From assembly GCA_003454135.1 (NCBI GenBank), contig DMKW01000090.1, positions 2,042-7,462 on the forward strand: a stretch of 5,421 nucleotides of DNA, read 5' to 3'. This document shows positions 4,516-5,421 of the stretch, one piece after another (position 1 is the first letter of the stretch; each line of letters begins with the position of its first letter). The notes under the pieces were generated by a model, which worked only from the letters and a program-made list of their open reading frames with translations, was not told the DNA's origin and searched no databases. Origin of the DNA: Microbacteriaceae bacterium. Lineage in GTDB: Bacteria; Actinomycetota; Actinomycetes; Actinomycetales; Microbacteriaceae. Position numbers and translations under genes: made by a program.

Positions 4516-5421
4516 CTAGCTCGGGTCGGCGAAGAGTTCGGAGATCTCAGCGACGTCGGCCGCGGTCGGCGTCCACTCGTTGGCGGCCGCGATGTTCTGC
4601 ACGATCTGCTCCGGCTTGGTCACGCCGGCGATGACGCTCGTGAGCCCCGGCTGGGCGAGCAGCCACGAGAACGTCGCGGTGAGCATGCTCACCCCGCGAT
4701 CGGCGCAGAACGCCTCGTACTTCTCGATGGTGTCCCACGGCGCGGTCTCGATCAGGTGCGGGCGGATCGCCATGATGCGGCTGTCCGCGGGGCCGCCGCT
4801 GCGGCTGAACTTACCGCTGAACAGGCCGTTATAGAGCGGGAAGAACGGGAGGAAGCCGAGGCCGTAGTGGTTGACCGCCGGAAGCACCTCCGTCTCGACT
4901 CCCCGCGCGAGCAGCGAGTACTCGTTCTGGGCCGAGGTGAATTTCGGATGACCGCCAAGGATGGCCTTGTACTCGGCATCCGCAATCTGCCATCCGGTGA
5001 GGTTCGAGTGCCCGATGTAACGCACCTTGCCCTCGGTGATGAGGTCGTCGAGCACCGCGAGGGTCTCCTCGATCGGGGTACTGGGGTCCGGCTGGTGCAG
5101 CTGGTAGAGGTCGATCCAGTCCGTCTGCAGCCGGCGCAGCGAGGCCTCGACGGCGAGACGCACGTAGCGGCGCGATCCGCGAGCTCCCCAATCCGGCCCG
5201 TTCGTGCCGGCCATGTTCATGCCGAACTTCGTGGCGAGCACGATTTCGCCCCTGCGTCCCTTGAGCGACTTGCCCATGAGCGTCTCGCTCAGCCCGCGCT
5301 CGCTGCCGTAGATGTCTGCGGTGTCGAAGAGGGTGACTCCCGCGTCGATCGCCGCCGAGATGACGGCGTCGGTGCCCGACTGGCTCTCGGTCGCGGTCTT
5401 CGCTCGCCCGAAGTTGTTGCA
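4516..5421 (-). CDS. Aldo/keto reductase (partial, N-terminus beyond the right edge)
   Basis: The frame is open from the right edge to a TAG at 4518-4516, giving 301 visible residues. Numbering from the edge, the fragment opens CNNFGRAKTATESQ, which in this family normally lies about 20 residues after the initiator Met, so little is missing. All four catalytic residues of the NAD(P)H-dependent TIM-barrel family are visible: Asp33 and Tyr38 in FDTADIYG, Lys65 in LATKFG and His109 in YQLHQPD. Cofactor-pocket motifs include GHSN (137-140), QNEYSLL (165-171) and GVTKPEQIVQN (266-276), the last typical for the adenosine-phosphate end of NADPH. The protein should be a soluble monomeric-type reductase of aldehydes or ketones; substrate unknown. 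The gene converges on the quinone reductase with 10 bases between stops. Starting at the Met codon at 5277 would delete the catalytic Asp and Tyr, so that is not the true start. Nothing ties it to the exporter operon. Confidence 0.93.
   Translation of the reverse strand, partial: CNNFGRAKTATESQSGTDAVISAAIDAGVTLFDTADIYGSERGLSETLMGKSLKGRRGEIVLATKFGMNMAGTNGPDWGARGSRRYVRLAVEASLRRLQTDWIDLYQLHQPDPSTPIEETLAVLDDLITEGKVRYIGHSNLTGWQIADAEYKAILGGHPKFTSAQNEYSLLARGVETEVLPAVNHYGLGFLPFFPLYNGLFSGKFSRSGGPADSRIMAIRPHLIETAPWDTIEKYEAFCADRGVSMLTATFSWLLAQPGLTSVIAGVTKPEQIVQNIAAANEWTPTAADVAEISELFADPS

Noticed and set aside
4516..5277. Aldo/keto reductase starting at the ATG at 5277 as a complete 253-residue protein
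   Set aside because: The same frame stays open for 48 more codons to the window edge, and these encode the catalytic Asp and Tyr (FDTADIYG). The gene is cut by the window, not short.
1..5421. Mobile elements, CRISPR arrays, RNA genes or phage remnants
   Set aside because: I saw no transposase motifs, terminal repeats, spaced direct repeats or tRNA-like folds by eye. Genes fill the window almost completely and share one codon style, so there is no sign of recent insertion.

Overview
The window looks like a chromosomal segment from a high-GC actinobacterium, with G+C near two thirds by eye. Protein style suggests the family Microbacteriaceae, but this is judged from memory of related proteins and not from a search. 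The coding strands strongly prefer codons ending in G or C, GTG starts are used, and one transcript appears to be leaderless, all common in Actinobacteria. There are five protein genes. I see no RNA genes, insertion sequences, CRISPR arrays or prophage signs, and no gene-free stretch longer than 116 bases.

Left and centre (1 to 3474, minus strand): a tightly packed three-gene operon read right to left. It starts with a TetR-family repressor (3474 to 2881), followed by an ABC exporter half-transporter (2878 to 1145) and a second half-transporter (1148 running off the left edge). The junctions are a 2-base gap (or a 4-base ATGA overlap if the upstream start is used) and a 4-base ATGA overlap, each with a Shine-Dalgarno sequence inside the upstream gene. 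The first half-transporter lacks the catalytic glutamate and the switch histidine, having Asp and Gln instead. This is the mark of the degenerate-site subunit of heterodimeric exporters such as TM287/288, BmrCD and LmrCD. The pair therefore most likely forms one asymmetric heterodimeric drug or lipid exporter.

Control region (3475 to 3590): an AT-rich divergent intergenic region. An 18-base inverted repeat (8-base arms, 2-base centre) fills the spacer of a plausible tetR promoter. The -10 of that promoter lies six bases from the tetR GTG codon, so the operon transcript probably begins at the start codon. The repeat is the obvious candidate operator for autorepression.

Right (3591 to 5421): a zinc-free MDR-family NAD(P)H:quinone oxidoreductase-like gene is transcribed rightward, divergent from tetR. 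It converges, with only 10 bases between stop codons, on an aldo/keto reductase gene that enters from the right edge and lacks only its N-terminus. The shared operator region makes it possible that the quinone reductase belongs to the same regulon as the exporter, giving export plus reduction of a toxic electrophile or quinone. That link is inference. The aldo/keto reductase is probably an independent neighbour. Overall this is a recognisable efflux locus. Its most informative details are the compact operator-promoter, the asymmetric ATPase sites and a long external loop in the second half-transporter.
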